From positions 1 through 14,040 of the forward strand of contig JACRND010000149.1 in NCBI GenBank assembly GCA_016234975.1: a stretch of DNA of 14,040 nucleotides. The letters run 5' to 3'. Shown here piece after piece: positions 12,881 through 14,040 of this stretch. Origin of the DNA: Nitrosarchaeum sp. (GTDB lineage: Archaea > Thermoproteota > Nitrososphaeria > Nitrososphaerales > Nitrosopumilaceae). Positions within the stretch are counted from its first letter, which is position 1, and the number at the start of each line of letters is the position of its first letter. The translations under genes and the position numbers were made by a program. The notes beneath the pieces are model-generated. The model did not search any database and had not been told where the DNA came from. It saw only the letters and a list, made by a program, of their open reading frames with translations.

Positions 12881-14010
12881 TTGGAAGCCAATCCAACACT
12901 TTGGTTTTTTGTGGACTTTGATAAATTATCTAACATTTTATATGTAATTGTAAATCCGTTACCAACCATTGTAGCGTCTTTATCATATTCATTCTTGTTA
13001 GGTATGAATTCATCGGATAGATCCCTAATTTTTTTAGTTTTTATATCAAATAATCTAATTTCTTTACCATTCTCAAGTTTGATAATTGCATCATTACTAA
13101 GACTTTGAATTGAGAAATTTTCAAAAAATCTTATCATACCATCTTTTTTTAATTTGATTATAACATTATATGTGATTTTACTTCCATACAATAAAATTTC
13201 TCGTGCATTAATTTGAACATCATCTTCCAAATTAAGGACCATAATAGAATCAGCATCAAGAGAAACTGTATTGATAATATTTTCAGCGATGATTTTTCCT
13301 TTTGGTGCTGATATATGGGTTCGTTGTTCTATGATTTGGTAAATGCCAACTCTTCCTTCTGGATCTTCAATTTTATATTTTCTGCCAAAAATATTCCCAA
13401 CTACAATATTACCATTATCCACAATGATTCTAGCTCCATTCTCAATTTTGTACTTATTTTCAAGTGGATTAATAAATTTGAAATCGCCTTTTGTGAGATG
13501 AATATTAGTTTTAAATTCTTCAGTCCAAGATGGACTTGTAATATTGCCCTGCATAATAATAGAGCCATCATAAGTTAGACTACCTGCCATAAAATTTCCT
13601 TTGATTGAAAGTGTACCATTAGCTTTTCTTTCAAGTTCAATTTCTCCAAGAGTTTTTGAACCAAATAGTCTAGTTGCAGTAGAATTTGTTCTAATCAAAT
13701 CTGCTGTCCATTCTTCAGCTATTTTCATTTCTTTGGATAATTCTTGGCCTAAAATTCGATTTTTTCTCCGGATGTTCTCTTCTGAATCATTTGAATAGAC
13801 TCTAGAATTTCTAATTTTTTCCGAATTTGTTTCAGGATATTTTTTACCGATTTTGAGATCTTCGTAGGCTTGTTTGATTTTAATGAATTGATCATTTTTT
13901 CCTCCTCTATCAGAATGATAGCGAAGTGCTAATCGTCTAAATGCATTACGAATTTCTTTCTCAGTTGAGTCTTCAGTTATTCCTAATATGTCATAGTTAC
14001 TTTCCACCAT
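12859..14010 (-). CDS. J-domain protein with altered HPD motif and a C-terminal beta-rich domain
   Basis: The 383-residue protein begins with a J domain (residues 4-55: YDILGITEDSTEKEIRNAFRRLALRYHSDRG, given in parts, then FIKIKQAYEDL). The HPD tripeptide needed to stimulate Hsp70 ATPase is HSD here (32-34). A charged linker (56-100) follows, without the Gly/Phe region or zinc-finger domain of classical DnaJ. Residues about 110-345 are dense in short strands and turns (LSIKGNFMAGSLTYDGSIIMQGNI; IIVDNGNIVVGNIFG; NTVSLDADSIMVLNLEDDVQINA), suggesting a right-handed beta-helix or bactofilin-like stack; this is inference. It may be an Hsp70 co-chaperone or a structural protein using the J-like domain as an adaptor. 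The ATG gives a normal J-domain N-terminus, but the frame stays open to the right edge of the window, so an earlier start is possible. Confidence 0.85.
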   Translation of the reverse strand: MVESNYDILGITEDSTEKEIRNAFRRLALRYHSDRGGKNDQFIKIKQAYEDLKIGKKYPETNSEKIRNSRVYSNDSEENIRRKNRILGQELSKEMKIAEEWTADLIRTNSTATRLFGSKTLGEIELERKANGTLSIKGNFMAGSLTYDGSIIMQGNITSPSWTEEFKTNIHLTKGDFKFINPLENKYKIENGARIIVDNGNIVVGNIFGRKYKIEDPEGRVGIYQIIEQRTHISAPKGKIIAENIINTVSLDADSIMVLNLEDDVQINAREILLYGSKITYNVIIKLKKDGMIRFFENFSIQSLSNDAIIKLENGKEIRLFDIKTKKIRDLSDEFIPNKNEYDKDATMVGNGFTITYKMLDNLSKSTKNQSVGLASKFRFSRK

Positions 14011-14040
14011 TTCTCTCAGTTTTTGGTTATTCTTTGCATA

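Noticed and set aside
13981..14040. End of an upstream minus-strand gene overlapping the start of the J-domain gene (a frame ending in TGA).
   Set aside because: Only a few codons would be in the window, too little to support a gene.

Overview
The window looks like a piece of an ammonia-oxidising archaeon of the Nitrosopumilus type (Thaumarchaeota/Nitrososphaerota). The DNA is AT-rich. The information-processing genes are archaeal: RNA polymerase subunit L, the TFIIS-like cleavage factor TFS, and a single PCNA. TATA-type boxes lie about 25-30 bases upstream of many start codons, which suggests leaderless or nearly leaderless transcripts. Shine-Dalgarno sequences are not evident. Assignment to this lineage is by gene content and style only; no 16S rRNA or amo gene is present.

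Left part (1-4581, all minus strand): read in the direction of transcription, the order is rpoL, tfs, pcn, aspartate kinase, a secreted protein of unknown function with an internally duplicated module, and the N-terminal part of cobJ/cbiH (cobalamin pathway). rpoL and tfs abut exactly. The following genes are separated by 35-52 bases, and several have their own TATA-like box. The four genes from pcn to cobJ all appear to start with TTG.

Middle (4608-7146): a near-palindromic TATA box sits between rpoL and an unrecognised beta-rich protein of 178 residues. Two tandem paralogous microproteins (50 and 48 residues) follow. A minus-strand dual-specificity phosphatase that strongly resembles animal DUSP23/VHZ is divergent from an AmmeMemoRadiSam-type radical SAM enzyme, again across a shared near-palindromic TATA box.

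Right-middle (7131-9922): a metal-dependent cyclase/kynurenine-formamidase-family hydrolase, a stand-alone Lrp/AsnC effector-binding (RAM) domain, a class V aminotransferase lacking the cysteine-desulfurase loop, and a RecA-like protein whose Walker A motif seems lost.

Right part (10028-14010): a dicluster ferredoxin with one CxxDxxCxxxCP motif, preceded by two 14-base direct repeats spaced exactly 20 bases apart; a divergent PII-family protein without the T-loop tyrosine; a membrane-anchored class III adenylyl cyclase with an extracytoplasmic sensor and HAMP; and a J-domain protein with HSD in place of HPD, joined to a long beta-rich domain. No RNA genes, insertion sequences, CRISPR arrays or phage genes were seen. 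I see no single new multi-gene defence or mobile system. The most unusual material is the microprotein pair, the proteins with altered key residues (PII, J-domain, RecA-like, ferredoxin, cyclase) and the paired upstream repeats.
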